Source of the DNA: Streptomyces sp. NRRL F-5122
Lineage (GTDB): Bacteria > Actinomycetota > Actinomycetes > Streptomycetales > Streptomycetaceae
Reading direction: 5' to 3'
DNA length: 64,000 nt
Assembly (NCBI RefSeq): GCF_001507435.1
Contig: NZ_LMWH01000116.1
Location: 124,001-188,000 of the forward strand
Shown: one piece after another, positions 8,274 through 17,826 of the stretch
How positions within the stretch are numbered: position 1 is the first letter of the stretch
Layout of the letters: each line of letters opens with the position of its first letter
Made by a program: the position numbers and the translations under genes
The notes under the pieces: generated by a model
What the model saw: only the letters and a program-made list of their open reading frames with translations
Told to the model about the DNA's origin: nothing
Database searches by the model: none

Positions 8274-8630
8274 ATGAAGTACTACCTGCTGAGTGTGATC
8301 CAGCCGAGTGAGGGCACCCCGCCCTCGGCCGAGGCCCTGGCCGAGATCATGCGCAATGTCGAGACCTTCCACGACGAACTGCGCGCGGCCGGCGCCTGGG
8401 TCTTCGCCGGAGGACTGCACGGTCCGGAGACGGCCACCGTGCTGCGGCCCGAGGACGAGGACGTGCTGATCACCGACGGGCCCTACGCCGAGGGCAAGGA
8501 GTACCTCGGCGGACTGTGCCTGATCAAGGCACCCGACCTGGACGCGGCTCTGGAATGGGGCCGGAAGGCGACCCGGGCCACCACCCTGCCCATCGAGGTG
8601 CGCCCGTTCCTGCATCCGGCCGAGGACTGA
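8274..8630 (+). CDS. DGPF/YciI-like protein, ECF42 partner
   Basis: A 118-aa protein of the YCII-related DGPF family. The diagnostic [13 protein letters not shown] block lies at about residues 68-80 and the ferredoxin-like fold begins [10 protein letters not shown] strong GAGGAGG ribosome site precedes the ATG. Its stop overlaps the start of the following sigma gene (TGATG), so translation is coupled. DGPF proteins are the conserved genomic partners of ECF42 sigma factors and are known or suspected members of their regulons. The biochemical role is unresolved. Confidence 0.88.
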   Translation: MKYYLLSVIQPSEGTPPSAEALAEIMRNVETFHDELRAAGAWVFAGGLHGPETATVLRPEDEDVLITDGPYAEGKEYLGGLCLIKAPDLDAALEWGRKATRATTLPIEVRPFLHPAED

Positions 8631-9835
8631 TGACCGGGGCCGTCGACGTCGAGACCGTCTTCCGTGCCGAGTACGGTCGCGCGGTCTCCGTCCTCGTCCG
8701 CTTCCTCGGCGACATCGACCTCGCCGAGGAAGCGGTCCAGGACGCCTTCGCCACGGCCCTTCGGAACTGGCCGCAGACCGGTGTACCGCCGAGCCCCGCC
8801 GGCTGGATCATCACCACGGCGCGCAACCGCGCGATCGACCGGTTGCGCCGGGAGTCCTCCCGGGACGCCCGCCATGCCGAGGCCGCGCGGCTGTTCGCGC
8901 CCGACACACCGGCCGAGGAGGGGCCCGTGCGCGACGACAGACTCCGACTGATCTTCACCTGCTGCCACCCGGCGCTGTCCCTCCAGGCACGGGTCGCGCT
9001 GACGCTCCGCCTGCTCGGCGGGCTCTCCACGGCGCGGATCGCCCGCGCCTTCCTGGTGCCGGAACCGACACTGGCCCAGCGGCTGGTCCGCGCGAAGGCG
9101 AAGATCCGCGACGCGGGGATCCCCTACCGCGTGCCCCGCGACGCCGACCTGCCCGACCGGCTCGGTGGCGTGCTGGCCGTGGTGTACCTGATCTTCAACG
9201 AGGGGTACACGGGTTCCGCCGATCTGTGCACCGAAGCCGTACGTCTCGGGCGGCTGCTCGCCGAGTTGATGCCCGACGAGCCCGAGGTCACCGGCCTGCT
9301 CGCGCTGATGCTGCTCGTCGAGTCGCGCCGGCCGGCCCGCGTGGGCGAGGGCGGCGAACCGGTGCCGCTGCCGGAGCAGGACCGCACCCGCTGGGACCGC
9401 GATCTGATCGGTGAGGGGCAGGAACTCGTACGCCGGTGTCTGCGCCGGGGCCGGCCGGGTCCGTACCAGATCCAGGCCGCCATCAACGCCGTGCACAGCG
9501 ACGCTGCCACCGCGCGGGCAACGGACTGGAGTCAGATCCTCAGGCTGTACGACCATCTGATGGCCCTCGCTCCGAGCCCGGTCGTCGCCCTGAACCGTGC
9601 CGTCGCCGTGGCCGAGGTGCGAGGTCCCGGGGAGGCCCTCGACCTGGTGGACGCGCTGGACCTGGACGGGTACCACGTGTTCCACGCCGTCCGCGCCGAC
9701 CTGCTGCGGCGCCTCGGACGCCGGGTCGAGGCGGTGAAGGCCTACGAGACGGCTCTCGCGCACGCGGACGGCACGGCGGAACGGGTCTTTCTGGAGCGGC
9801 GGCTGGGGGAGCTCGTGGGAGGACCGCAGGTGTGA
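8630..9835 (+). CDS. ECF42-type RNA polymerase sigma factor
   Basis: A 401-aa sigma factor, about twice the normal ECF length because of a large C-terminal extension. Region 2 lies at about residues 10-75 ([26 protein letters not shown], then [20 protein letters not shown]). Region 4 lies at about 105-160. The alpha-helical TPR-like/DUF6596 extension runs from about 180 to the end and includes the conserved YLIFNEGY and NAVHSDA blocks. In ECF42 proteins this extension is needed for activity and replaces an anti-sigma factor. The ATG overlaps the DGPF gene's stop, giving a two-gene operon. Confidence 0.88.
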   Translation: MTGAVDVETVFRAEYGRAVSVLVRFLGDIDLAEEAVQDAFATALRNWPQTGVPPSPAGWIITTARNRAIDRLRRESSRDARHAEAARLFAPDTPAEEGPVRDDRLRLIFTCCHPALSLQARVALTLRLLGGLSTARIARAFLVPEPTLAQRLVRAKAKIRDAGIPYRVPRDADLPDRLGGVLAVVYLIFNEGYTGSADLCTEAVRLGRLLAELMPDEPEVTGLLALMLLVESRRPARVGEGGEPVPLPEQDRTRWDRDLIGEGQELVRRCLRRGRPGPYQIQAAINAVHSDAATARATDWSQILRLYDHLMALAPSPVVALNRAVAVAEVRGPGEALDLVDALDLDGYHVFHAVRADLLRRLGRRVEAVKAYETALAHADGTAERVFLERRLGELVGGPQV

Positions 9836-9899
9836 CCGAGCCCTGGAAGGGCGGCCCGTCCGCGGCCGGCCCGGCCCGAGCCATGGCCGGTACACACCC

Positions 9900-9918
9900 T
9901 TGACTGGTACAGACCAAT
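9900..9918 (+). promoter_or_regulatory. DasR-like operator overlapping a -35 box
   Basis: ACTGGTACAGACCAAT at 9903-9918 matches 13 of 16 positions of the palindromic dre consensus ACTGGTCTAGACCAGT. A TTGACT hexamer at 9900-9905 overlaps it, so a bound repressor would block the promoter. It lies 199 bp before the secreted PI-PLC gene. Confidence 0.5.
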
Positions 9919-10116
9919 GGTGTTGAGTGAATCCGCGCAACCCCCCACCGCGGCCGCCCCCAACGGCGTGTGCGCCAGGCTCTGTTGCCCGCCCCCGTCA
10001 GGGGGCGGCCGTGCTCGGCTCGACGGAGTTTCACCGATCGGCAACCTCGGCTGCTGACGCCCGACCGTTCGGCATGGTGTCATGCGCATGACCAATGTCG
10101 AGCGAAGGGCAACGTC

Positions 10117-11481
10117 ATGCGAACCCCCCACGCCCTGTTCGCCGCGACCGCCGCACTGGTGGCCGCGGCCGTGGTTCCCCCCTCCCATGCGGACGCAGCC
10201 GTCCCCGCCGCAGGGACCTATTACGTCCAGAGCGCCACCACGGGACTCAACGCGGCCGACAACGGCGGAGCCGTGGAACAGCACAACCCCGAGGGCAACG
10301 AGGACCATCAGCAATGGAATCTGAGAGGCAGCGGGTCCTCGTACGTCCTCGAAAGCGCCGACACCCAGGGCAGCTGTCTCGGCCGCTCCGGCGACCAGGC
10401 CCGCACCGTCTCCTGCACGAGCGCCGACGCGGCGTGGGACATCGCGCCCGCGGGCGATGACCAGTACACCCTGAAGGCGCCGGGTACCGAGCGCCATCTG
10501 ACCGTGGGAGCCAGACCCTCAGGGTCCAACTACCCGGCCCAGTTGACCGTCGGCACCTCGGGCGGCCTCGCCACCTGGTACCTCACCCCGGTCGACTCGC
10601 CCACCGGCCCCATGCCGTCCCCCGACCGGCGCACCCTCGACCAGGTCACGTTCCTCACCGCGCACAACGCCTACGCCAACGGAGTCGACGGCGGATTCGC
10701 GCCGCCCTTCGTGAACCTGGTGCCCAATCAGACCCGGGGCATCAGCCGGCAACTCGACGACGGTGTCCGGGGATTTATGCTGGACATCCATCAGACCCCG
10801 GACGGGGCGATCCTCTGTCACAACAGCTGCACCCTGGTCAGCCGGCCGGTCGCCCTCTGGGTGGACGTCCAGCGCATCGTGGACTTCCTCGGGACGCACC
10901 CCGATCAGTTCGTCACCGTGTTCCTGGAGGACTACGTCGATCCGGGCGTCCTGCGCAGCGAACTGGCCAGGGTGAACGGGCTGTCGGACGTCCTCTACCG
11001 GCCGGATCGCACCGGGGTGCGGCAGAACGGCTGGCCGAAGATGGCCGATCTGATCGCGGCGAACGCCCGGCTGCTGATCCTCACCGATCACAGTCGTGCC
11101 TCGGACGAGGCCGCGGGACTCACCCGCGACAGCTTCGGCGTGATGTACCAGAAGGACTGGACGGTGGAGAACTACTGGTCGATGGGCCCGGGCATCGGCT
11201 CATCCGACTGGTCCTGCTACAGCCGCTGGTACGACGCGAACACGGTGATCCCGCTGACCCGCACCGAACCCGGTTTCCGTCCGCTGTTCGTCATGAACCA
11301 CTTCCGGGACGTGGCGATCGCGTCCACGGCGCAGACCGACAACACCAAACTCGCCGACCGCGCCCGGCGGTTCTGCGGGCCGGCGGCCCGGAAGAAGCCC
11401 AACTACCTCGCCGTCGACCACTACGACCTCGGCAACCCGGCCTCGGCGGTGAACACGCTGAACACGTACACCTATCCGTAG
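10117..11481 (+). CDS. Secreted PI-PLC X-domain phosphodiesterase with lectin-like N-domain
   Basis: A 454-aa exported protein. A signal peptide is clear at about residues 1-27 (hydrophobic core, then SHADA|A). Residues about 30-155 resemble a ricin-B-type beta-trefoil with a QQW motif (HQQWNL). Residues about 165-454 are a phosphatidylinositol-specific phospholipase C X domain, with LTAHNAY (H183), MLDIHQTPDG (H225) and AILCHNSC (H235) supplying the catalytic histidines. It would act outside the cell on phosphatidylinositol or GPI-like substrates, with the lectin domain binding glycans. A DasR-like site lies upstream. ATG 10117 is chosen because it begins the signal peptide; the upstream extension is not protein-like. 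Confidence 0.85.
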   Translation: MRTPHALFAATAALVAAAVVPPSHADAAVPAAGTYYVQSATTGLNAADNGGAVEQHNPEGNEDHQQWNLRGSGSSYVLESADTQGSCLGRSGDQARTVSCTSADAAWDIAPAGDDQYTLKAPGTERHLTVGARPSGSNYPAQLTVGTSGGLATWYLTPVDSPTGPMPSPDRRTLDQVTFLTAHNAYANGVDGGFAPPFVNLVPNQTRGISRQLDDGVRGFMLDIHQTPDGAILCHNSCTLVSRPVALWVDVQRIVDFLGTHPDQFVTVFLEDYVDPGVLRSELARVNGLSDVLYRPDRTGVRQNGWPKMADLIAANARLLILTDHSRASDEAAGLTRDSFGVMYQKDWTVENYWSMGPGIGSSDWSCYSRWYDANTVIPLTRTEPGFRPLFVMNHFRDVAIASTAQTDNTKLADRARRFCGPAARKKPNYLAVDHYDLGNPASAVNTLNTYTYP

Positions 11482-11534
11482 AGCGCCCCTCGAACCGGAT
11501 GCGCGGGTCCGTGGAGTGTGTGCATGATCCACCC

Positions 11535-12443
11535 ATGACCTCACGGACGATCTCCGCGGACGCCGCGGGCACCTGGACCCTGGGCGATCTGCCCGTCAGC
11601 CGTATCGGTTTCGGCGCGATGCGGCTGACGGGCAGTGCCGCCTTCCACCTCGGCACGCCGAGCGACCGCGCGCAGTCGATCGCCGTGCTGCGCAGGGCGG
11701 TCAAGCTCGGCGTCAACCACATCGACACGGCCGCCTTCTACTTCTCGTCGCTGCGTTCGGCGAACGAGCTGATCAACAGTGCCCTCGCGCCCTACGCCGA
11801 CGACCTGGTCATCGTCACGAAGGTCGGTCCCTACCGCGACTACTCGGGTGACTGGGGCACCCCGGCCCGCCCGGACCGGTTGCGCGGGCATGTCGAGGAG
11901 AACCTGCGGCAACTCGGCAGGGACCACCTGGACGTGGTCAACCTTCGCTGGATGGAGGGGTGGGACTCGATCGCCGAACACTTCGGCGCGCTCGCCGAAC
12001 TACGCGAGGCGGGTCTGATCCGGCACCTCGGCATCTCGGGTGTCGAGCCCCGCCAACTCGCCGAGGCGCAGGCCATCGCACCGGTGGTGTGCGTACAGAA
12101 CCAGTACGGTCTCCACGCCCCCGATCCGGACGCGGACGAACTGCTGCGGCTGTGCGGTGAACAGGGCATCGCGTTCGTCCCGTTCTTCGCGGTGGCCGGG
12201 CAGGGCGGTGCGCGCGGGCCGGCCGGCGAGGAGCTCGACGAGGTCCGGACCGTCGCCCGGGCGCACGGCGCCACACCGGCGCAGATCAGGCTGGCGTGGA
12301 CGCTTCAGCAGGGCCCCCATGTCCTGGCCATCCCGGGCACGGGCAGCCTCGACCACCTCGTGGAGAACGTCGCGGCCGGCGCGCTGCGGCTCACGGACGA
12401 CGAGATGAAGCGCCTGAACACCGTGCGTCTGCAGGGGCGGTAG
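11535..12443 (+). CDS. Aldo/keto reductase (YajO/DkgB-like, atypical active site)
   Basis: A 302-aa TIM-barrel NAD(P)H-dependent reductase. The opening block ISRIGFGAMRLTG-like (about residues 20-32), the catalytic Asp and Tyr in HIDTAAFY, and Lys in VIVTKVG are present. At the fourth tetrad position, usually His in a LHxP/D-type block, the sequence reads NLRWME, so the His is replaced by Arg. This probably changes substrate range and may belong to a known bacterial subgroup. It sits 53 bp downstream of the PI-PLC gene and may read through. Physiological substrate unknown. Confidence 0.82.
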   Translation: MTSRTISADAAGTWTLGDLPVSRIGFGAMRLTGSAAFHLGTPSDRAQSIAVLRRAVKLGVNHIDTAAFYFSSLRSANELINSALAPYADDLVIVTKVGPYRDYSGDWGTPARPDRLRGHVEENLRQLGRDHLDVVNLRWMEGWDSIAEHFGALAELREAGLIRHLGISGVEPRQLAEAQAIAPVVCVQNQYGLHAPDPDADELLRLCGEQGIAFVPFFAVAGQGGARGPAGEELDEVRTVARAHGATPAQIRLAWTLQQGPHVLAIPGTGSLDHLVENVAAGALRLTDDEMKRLNTVRLQGR

Positions 12444-12533
12444 TCCGTTGCGGCGATCGGGTGCGGCCCCGTCATCGAGGCCTGCTTGATCGTGCGCCCG
12501 GGGCCGCTGCGCCCCGTCGCCGCTGCCCTCGGG

Positions 12534-14921
12534 TCAGGGGGGCAGCGGCAGTTCGGCCCAGACGCACTTGCCGTTCGGCGTCCAGCGCGAACCGAAACGG
12601 GAGGCGAGCGCGGCGACGATCGCCACCCCCCGGCCTCCCTCGTCGGTCGGTCCGGCATTGCCCGCTCGCAGGACGTTGAGGCTGTGGTCGAGGACTTCGC
12701 ACACCAGCACCTGGTCCCGGATCAGGCGCAGCCGTACCGGGCCGGCCGCGTGGAGCACGGCGTTGGCGAGCAGTTCGCCGACGATCTGCTCACCGGCGGG
12801 GACGAGCCGTTCCAGCCCCCACTCCATCAGGGTCCGCACGGCCGCGGCGCGCAGACCGCCGACGGCCGCGGCGTCGGCGGCCGTCTCCCATTCCCTGACC
12901 TGGTCCGGATCCAGCGAGCGGGGCCGCGCCAGGAGCACCGCGACGTCGTCGGACTGCTCTCCGGCCGGGATGGTCGCGACGGCCGCCGCACACAGGTCCT
13001 CGAGCGGTGCCCCGGGGCGCTCGCCCAGAGCCCGGCACAGACGGTCCAGCCCGAAGTCGATGTCGTGGTCATGGGTCTCGACGAGACCGTCGGTGTAGAG
13101 GACGAGTGTGCTTCCCTCGCTCAACTCGTACTCCACGGTTTCGAACGTACGAGTGCCCACCCCGAGCGGTGCCCCCGGGGGGACGTCGAGCAGCATGACG
13201 GCGCCCGAGCGGTCGACGAGGGCGGGGGGCGGATGCCCGGCCCGTGCGGCGGTGCACCGTCGGCCGATGGGGTCGTAGACGACGTACAGACAGGTGGCAC
13301 CCATGATCACGGGAGGCATGGCCTTCGAATCCACGTTGTCGGCCCCGAGCCGGGCGAGCAGGTCGTCGAGGTTGGCCAGTACCTCGGCGGGGGGCATGTC
13401 CAGCGCGGCGAGCGTCATCGTCGCGGTGCGGATCCGGCCCATGGTCGCCGCGGCGTTGATGCCGTGGCCGACGACGTCGCCGACCACCAGGGCGACCCGG
13501 GCGCTCGACAGCGGGATCACGTCGAACCAGTCGCCGCCGACACCGCCCCGCTGGTCGGACGGCAGGTAGCGCCACACCACGTCGACGGCGCTCCCACCGC
13601 TCGGATGGCTGGGCAGCAGGTCGCGCTGCAGCGCCAGGGCCGCGGTGTGCTCGCGGGCGTAGCGGCGGGCGTTGTCCAGACTCAGCGCCGCCCGGCTGAC
13701 CAGTTCTTCGGCGACCAGGCGGTCGTTCTCGTCGAACGGCACCAGATTCTCCGTACGGACGAGCACCGTGACCCCCAGGATCTCGCCGCGGGCGTGGAGC
13801 GGCAGGATCAGCAGGCTGTGCATCCCCATGGTGACGACCCGCTCGCGCCGTCGCGGGTCGTGGTCGAGCCAGGAGCCGGGGGAGGCGTCCAGGACGGGCT
13901 CCAGATAGGAGCGCCCGGAGGACAGCACGTCCATGAAGGGGGAGTTCGGGGGGACGAACACCGGATCGCCGCGTGACCAGAGAGACTCCGGTACACCCTC
14001 GTGGATCGAGGCCACGCCACAGCGGTGGAACGCCGGGATGCGGCCGTCGCCCGCCGCGCCCAGCCGGGCCAGGGGCCGCTCGCTCAGTTCGGCCGCGTCC
14101 AGGAGGTCGATGCTCGCGTAGTCGGCGAGCACCGGCACCATGACGTCCGCCAGGTCCTGCGCGGTCTGCATGATGTCCAGGGTGGTGCCGATGCGGGTGC
14201 CCGCCCTGCTCAGCAGCGTGATCCTCTCCCGTGCGCGCCGTGAGTTGGTGACATCCACGTTTAGCGAGCACACCCCCGGTCTGCCGTCGCGCGCGTCCTC
14301 AACCGGGAACACCGAGAGCGCGTAGGTGCGCCGCCAGCGGCGGTCCAGCTGGTCCAGTTCGCGGCCGATCACCGGCTCACCGCTGTCCAGTACCTCCTGC
14401 AGAGCCGCCCTCACGGCGTCGGTGTCCGCGTACAGCGGCGAATGCTCCAGCACGCGGCCGAGCCGCTCCTCGGGGGAACCTCCATAGGCCTCGGCGAGCG
14501 CCCGGTTCAGCCACGCCATGCGCAGCTCCGAATCCCAGACGGCCATGGGGAAGGGACAGTTCTCCGCGACCGACATCGCGCGGGCCGCTTCCGGCCCGAT
14601 CACCGAGACCAGCCAGTCCACGGCCCCGTCCTGGCCCGGCAGAGCGCACACCTTCAGACGCAGGTCCACCGTCCGCCCGTCACGACGGCGCAGCGCCACG
14701 CGCCCCGACCACTCACGCCGGAACCCGTACCTGACCTCGTGGGGCGACGCCAGCAGCGACCCCGCGGACCGCCCCAGAACCTCCTGCGCCCGATAGCCGA
14801 GCAGTTCCCGCGCGGCGTCCGTCCACCGAGTCACCGTTCCCGACGGGCCGACCACCGCAAGCGCGGCGCCGGCGTCACAGTACGCCGAACCGGCACCGGA
14901 CCCGGTGTCGAGGTCGGACAT
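12534..14921 (-). CDS. PAS-PAS-GAF-PP2C (SpoIIE-like) phosphatase with C-terminal HATPase
   Basis: A 795-aa signalling protein. Domains in order: two PAS-like modules (about 15-115 and 120-230), a GAF domain (about 245-420), a SpoIIE-type PP2C serine phosphatase (about 435-660, with GGDWFDVIPL, VGDVVGHG and LYTDGLVE supplying the metal-binding Asp residues), and an RsbW-like histidine-kinase ATPase domain (about 670-795, with the N-box IVGELLANAVLHA and DEGGRGVAIV). Such proteins combine the phosphatase and kinase halves of partner-switching control over SigB-type sigma factors. It closely parallels the protein at 42115-44529. ATG at 14921. Convergent with the aldo/keto reductase. Confidence 0.9.
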   Translation of the reverse strand: MSDLDTGSGAGSAYCDAGAALAVVGPSGTVTRWTDAARELLGYRAQEVLGRSAGSLLASPHEVRYGFRREWSGRVALRRRDGRTVDLRLKVCALPGQDGAVDWLVSVIGPEAARAMSVAENCPFPMAVWDSELRMAWLNRALAEAYGGSPEERLGRVLEHSPLYADTDAVRAALQEVLDSGEPVIGRELDQLDRRWRRTYALSVFPVEDARDGRPGVCSLNVDVTNSRRARERITLLSRAGTRIGTTLDIMQTAQDLADVMVPVLADYASIDLLDAAELSERPLARLGAAGDGRIPAFHRCGVASIHEGVPESLWSRGDPVFVPPNSPFMDVLSSGRSYLEPVLDASPGSWLDHDPRRRERVVTMGMHSLLILPLHARGEILGVTVLVRTENLVPFDENDRLVAEELVSRAALSLDNARRYAREHTAALALQRDLLPSHPSGGSAVDVVWRYLPSDQRGGVGGDWFDVIPLSSARVALVVGDVVGHGINAAATMGRIRTATMTLAALDMPPAEVLANLDDLLARLGADNVDSKAMPPVIMGATCLYVVYDPIGRRCTAARAGHPPPALVDRSGAVMLLDVPPGAPLGVGTRTFETVEYELSEGSTLVLYTDGLVETHDHDIDFGLDRLCRALGERPGAPLEDLCAAAVATIPAGEQSDDVAVLLARPRSLDPDQVREWETAADAAAVGGLRAAAVRTLMEWGLERLVPAGEQIVGELLANAVLHAAGPVRLRLIRDQVLVCEVLDHSLNVLRAGNAGPTDEGGRGVAIVAALASRFGSRWTPNGKCVWAELPLPP

Positions 14922-15091
14922 CTCTCCACGCTAGGCCCGCCCCATGTCCCCCGCAATCCGTCCAAGGACCGAGGACCGAGCGCCGCGGCGGCCCTTTCAT
15001 AATGGATGCGCGACCCGGTACGACCGGATTCGTGTGGACTGCATCCCTGCGGACAGTCGACAGGGACGGCCGGTGGGATGAGGAAGGATCC

Positions 15092-15463
15092 ATGACCGAA
15101 GCGAAGGACGAGCGTCGCGCGGCGGGCGAGCTGGAAGCGAGCGTCATGGCCGCCCTCTGGGCCGCGGACGTCCCCCAGACCCCCGGCCAGGTCCAGCTGA
15201 GCCTGGGCGAAGGACTCGCCCGCACCACGGTGACGACGATCCTGTCCCGGCTGCACGACAAGGGTGTCGTCGACCGCCGGCGCCAGGGCCGTGGCTACGC
15301 GTATTTCCCCGTCCAGGACGCCCATGGCCTCACCGCCCGGCGGATGCACACCGAACTGGACCGGGACACCGACCGGCACACGGTGCTGGCCCGATTCGTG
15401 GCCCGGCTGAGCGAGGAGGACGAGCGCGTCCTCCGGGATCTGCTGGAGTCCGACGAGACCTGA
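15092..15463 (+). CDS. BlaI/MecI/CopY-type repressor
   Basis: A 123-aa winged-helix repressor. The helix-turn-helix occupies about residues 10-80, with LEASVMAALWAADVPQTPGQVQ, then RTTVTTILSRLHDKGVVDRRRQGRGYAY. The C-terminal dimerisation helices follow. Family members are inactivated by a co-encoded M56 zinc protease of the BlaR1/MecR1 type. Here that partner, immediately downstream, is broken (see 15460-16280), so the repressor is probably no longer signal-controlled by it. AGGAAGG ribosome site before ATG 15092. Confidence 0.9.
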   Translation: MTEAKDERRAAGELEASVMAALWAADVPQTPGQVQLSLGEGLARTTVTTILSRLHDKGVVDRRRQGRGYAYFPVQDAHGLTARRMHTELDRDTDRHTVLARFVARLSEEDERVLRDLLESDET

Positions 15464-16280
15464 CCTTCTTCCTGCTCCTGCCGCTCGTCGTGCCGTTCGC
15501 CGTGTCCCCGCTCGCGCGCCGGGCCCTCGGCCGGCTCCCTTCACCGCCGCCCTGTGGGTGGTGACCGGCTCGGCGCTCGTCCTCGCGGTCTGTTCGCTGA
15601 CCGCGCTCGGCGCCCTCGTACTGGCGGGGCCGCTCCGGCTGCCGCTGTTCGCCGCGCTCGGCGAGCCGGTGCGTCCGCTGCACGCCGGGTCGGACGTGTT
15701 CGTCGTGCCCGCCGCCGTGTTCTCGACGGCCGCGTTCGTCCTGTGCGCCTGGACCCTGGGCGGGGCCGCGCGGCGTCAGACCCGCGTGTTCCGTGCCGCC
15801 ACCGCCGAGGCGGACCGCCGCGCCACCGCCGCGACCTCTGTGTCATCGACTCGCCGGGACCGGACGCCCACGCCCTGCCCGGCCGGGCGGACCGCATCGT
15901 CGTGACCACCGGAGTGCTCCGTGCCCTCGACCCGGAGCAGCGGGAAGCGCTCTTCGCCCACGAGCGGGCCCACAACGGGGGCCGGGACCACCGCTTCCCC
16001 GCGGGCGCCGAGGTCGCCGCGCACTGCCACCCGGCCTGCGTCCCATGGCGCCGGCCGTCCGGCTCGCTGCCGAACGCGCGGCCGCCGAGGTCGCCGCCGA
16101 GGTGGTGGGGGGACCGCTGGCTGACCGCCCGCGCCATCGGCCGAGCCGCACGTCGCGCGGGCCTGCGCCGGGGAGCGCCCCTCCTTCGTGCCCGCCGCGA
16201 GCACCGGACCCGTGCCGCAGCGGGTCGCCGCGCTGCCGGTGGTCCCGTGCGCACCGTGCCGGGCGGCACCGGACGTGATG
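15460..16280 (+). pseudogene. Decayed M56 (BlaR1-like) metallopeptidase
   Basis: Conserved protein segments of an M56 membrane protease are spread over all three frames. TFFLLLPLVVPFAVSPLARR begins at 15463 directly on the repressor's stop. ALWVVTGSALVLAVCSLTALG to ARRQTRVFRAA is in a second frame. DLCVIDSPGPDAHALPG to AEVAAHCHPA is in a third frame and includes the zinc motif HERAH. APAVRLAAERAAAEVAAEVV, then DRWLTARAIGRAA, then ERPSFVPAASTGPVPQRVAAL each need a further shift. I count at least five frame changes (near 15535, 15830, 16045, 16110 and 16170). The expected ATG overlapping the repressor stop now reads CTG. Many independent shifts argue for genuine decay over sequencing error. Confidence 0.8.
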
Positions 16281-16288
16281 CCGTACGC

Positions 16289-16305
16289 TACGTGTTACGT
16301 ATAAC
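16289..16305. promoter_or_regulatory. TACGT-GTT-ACGTA dyad before VOC gene
   Basis: A short AT-richer dyad (16289-16301), overlapping the near-palindrome GTTACGTATAAC (16294-16305). It lies 20-35 nt before the VOC gene start, a position typical of a repressor operator or core promoter. Confidence 0.4.
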
Positions 16306-16324
16306 CCCCTCCCCGGAAGGTCCG

Positions 16325-16717
16325 ATGAGACGCATCGCCCTGGTCACCCTCGTCGTCGACGACTACGACGAGGCGATCCGCTTCTATACCGAGGCCCTCG
16401 GGTTCCGGCTCACGGCCGACGAGCCGCGGCCGGACGGCTCCCGGTGGGTCGTCGTCGAACCCGGCGCCGCGGCCCAGGGCAGCGGGCTGCTGCTCGCCCG
16501 GGCCAAGAACGAGGCGCAGCGCGGCCGGGTCGGCGATCAGACCGGCGGGCGCGTGGGCTTCTTCCTGCACACCGACGACTTCGCCCGGGACCATGCCCGG
16601 ATGACCGCGGCAGGCGTGACCTTCCTGGAGGAGCCGCGGCACGAGCCGTACGGCAGCGTCGCCGTTTTCCAGGACCTGTACGGCAACCGCTGGGACCTGC
16701 TCCAGCCCGCCGAATGA
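16325..16717 (+). CDS. VOC/glyoxalase family protein
   Basis: A 130-aa vicinal-oxygen-chelate fold protein. Paired beta-alpha-beta-beta-beta modules are visible: [24 protein letters not shown], then [22 protein letters not shown]. The terminal [13 protein letters not shown] block carries the conserved aromatic and Asn positions. Candidate roles are detoxification or antibiotic/aldehyde binding, and the substrate is not predictable. GGAAGG ribosome site 4 nt before ATG 16325. The adenosine deaminase follows after 38 bp on the same strand. Confidence 0.85.
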   Translation: MRRIALVTLVVDDYDEAIRFYTEALGFRLTADEPRPDGSRWVVVEPGAAAQGSGLLLARAKNEAQRGRVGDQTGGRVGFFLHTDDFARDHARMTAAGVTFLEEPRHEPYGSVAVFQDLYGNRWDLLQPAE

Positions 16718-16755
16718 CCCACCGACGAGACCCATCTGCCGAGGATCCACCGCAC

Positions 16756-17826
16756 ATGACCGCCGCGCACATCGACACCGCCACCCTCCGCCGCCTCCCC
16801 AAGGCCGTTCTGCACGACCACCTCGACGGAGGTCTTCGCCCCGCCACCCTCGTGGAACTGGCGGACGAGGTCGGCCACACCCTGCCCGCCAACGACCCGC
16901 GGGAACTCGCCGACTGGTACTACGAGGCCGCCAACTCCGGTGACCTGGTGCGGTACATAGCCACCTTCGAGCACACCCTCGCGGTCATGCAGACCCGCGA
17001 GGGCCTGCTGCGCACCGCGGAGGAGTACGTCCTCGACCTGGCCGAGGACGGAGTCGTGTACGGCGAGGTCCGGTACGCCCCCGAACTGATGCTCAAGGGC
17101 GGCCTCACCCTGCCCGAGGTGGTCGAGACGGTGCAGGAGGGACTCGCCGCCGGCAGGGCGAAGGCGGCCGCCGCCGGCACCCCGGTCCGCGTCGGCACGC
17201 TGCTGTGCGGCATGCGCATGTTCGACCGCAGCCGCGAGATCGCGGACCTCGCGGTGGCCTTCCGCGACGCGGGTGTGGTCGGCTTCGACATCGCCGGGGC
17301 CGAGGACGGCTTCCCGCCCGCCGACCACCTCGGCGCCTTCGAGCACCTGCGCCGCGAGAGCGTGCCCTTCACCATCCACGCGGGCGAGGCGTACGGCCTG
17401 CCGAGCATCCACCAGGCCCTGCAGGTCTGCGGCGCCCAGCGCATCGGGCACGGCGTGCGCATCACCGAGGACATCGTCGACGGCAAGCTCGGCCGGCTCG
17501 CGGGCTGGGTGCGGGACCGCCGTATCGCGCTGGAGATGTGCCCGACCTCCAACCTCCAGACGGGTGCCGCCTCCTCGATCGCCGGGCATCCGATCACGGC
17601 GCTGAAGGACCTGGGCTTCCGGGTCACCCTCAACACCGACAACCGGCTGGTCTCCGGCACCACGATGACCCGTGAGATGTCCCTGCTGGTCGAGGAGGCG
17701 GGCTGGACGGTCCAGGATCTGCGCACGGTGACGGTGAACGCGGTCAAGAGCGCGTTCATCCCGTTCGACGAGCGCAACGCCCTGATCCGGGACGTGATCC
17801 TGCCCGGCTACGAGGCCGCGCTCTGA
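16756..17826 (+). CDS. add: Adenosine deaminase
   Basis: A 356-aa cytosolic zinc hydrolase converting adenosine or deoxyadenosine to inosine in purine salvage. The amidohydrolase metal motif [14 protein letters not shown] near the N-terminus, [10 protein letters not shown] (zinc His and catalytic Glu region), [22 protein letters not shown] and [11 protein letters not shown] are all present, so the active site looks intact. The usual second Asp of the SLNTDD block is Asn here, which I believe is common in Streptomyces homologues. ATG at 16756. The last 19 bp overlap the convergent DinB gene. Confidence 0.93.
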   Translation: MTAAHIDTATLRRLPKAVLHDHLDGGLRPATLVELADEVGHTLPANDPRELADWYYEAANSGDLVRYIATFEHTLAVMQTREGLLRTAEEYVLDLAEDGVVYGEVRYAPELMLKGGLTLPEVVETVQEGLAAGRAKAAAAGTPVRVGTLLCGMRMFDRSREIADLAVAFRDAGVVGFDIAGAEDGFPPADHLGAFEHLRRESVPFTIHAGEAYGLPSIHQALQVCGAQRIGHGVRITEDIVDGKLGRLAGWVRDRRIALEMCPTSNLQTGAASSIAGHPITALKDLGFRVTLNTDNRLVSGTTMTREMSLLVEEAGWTVQDLRTVTVNAVKSAFIPFDERNALIRDVILPGYEAAL

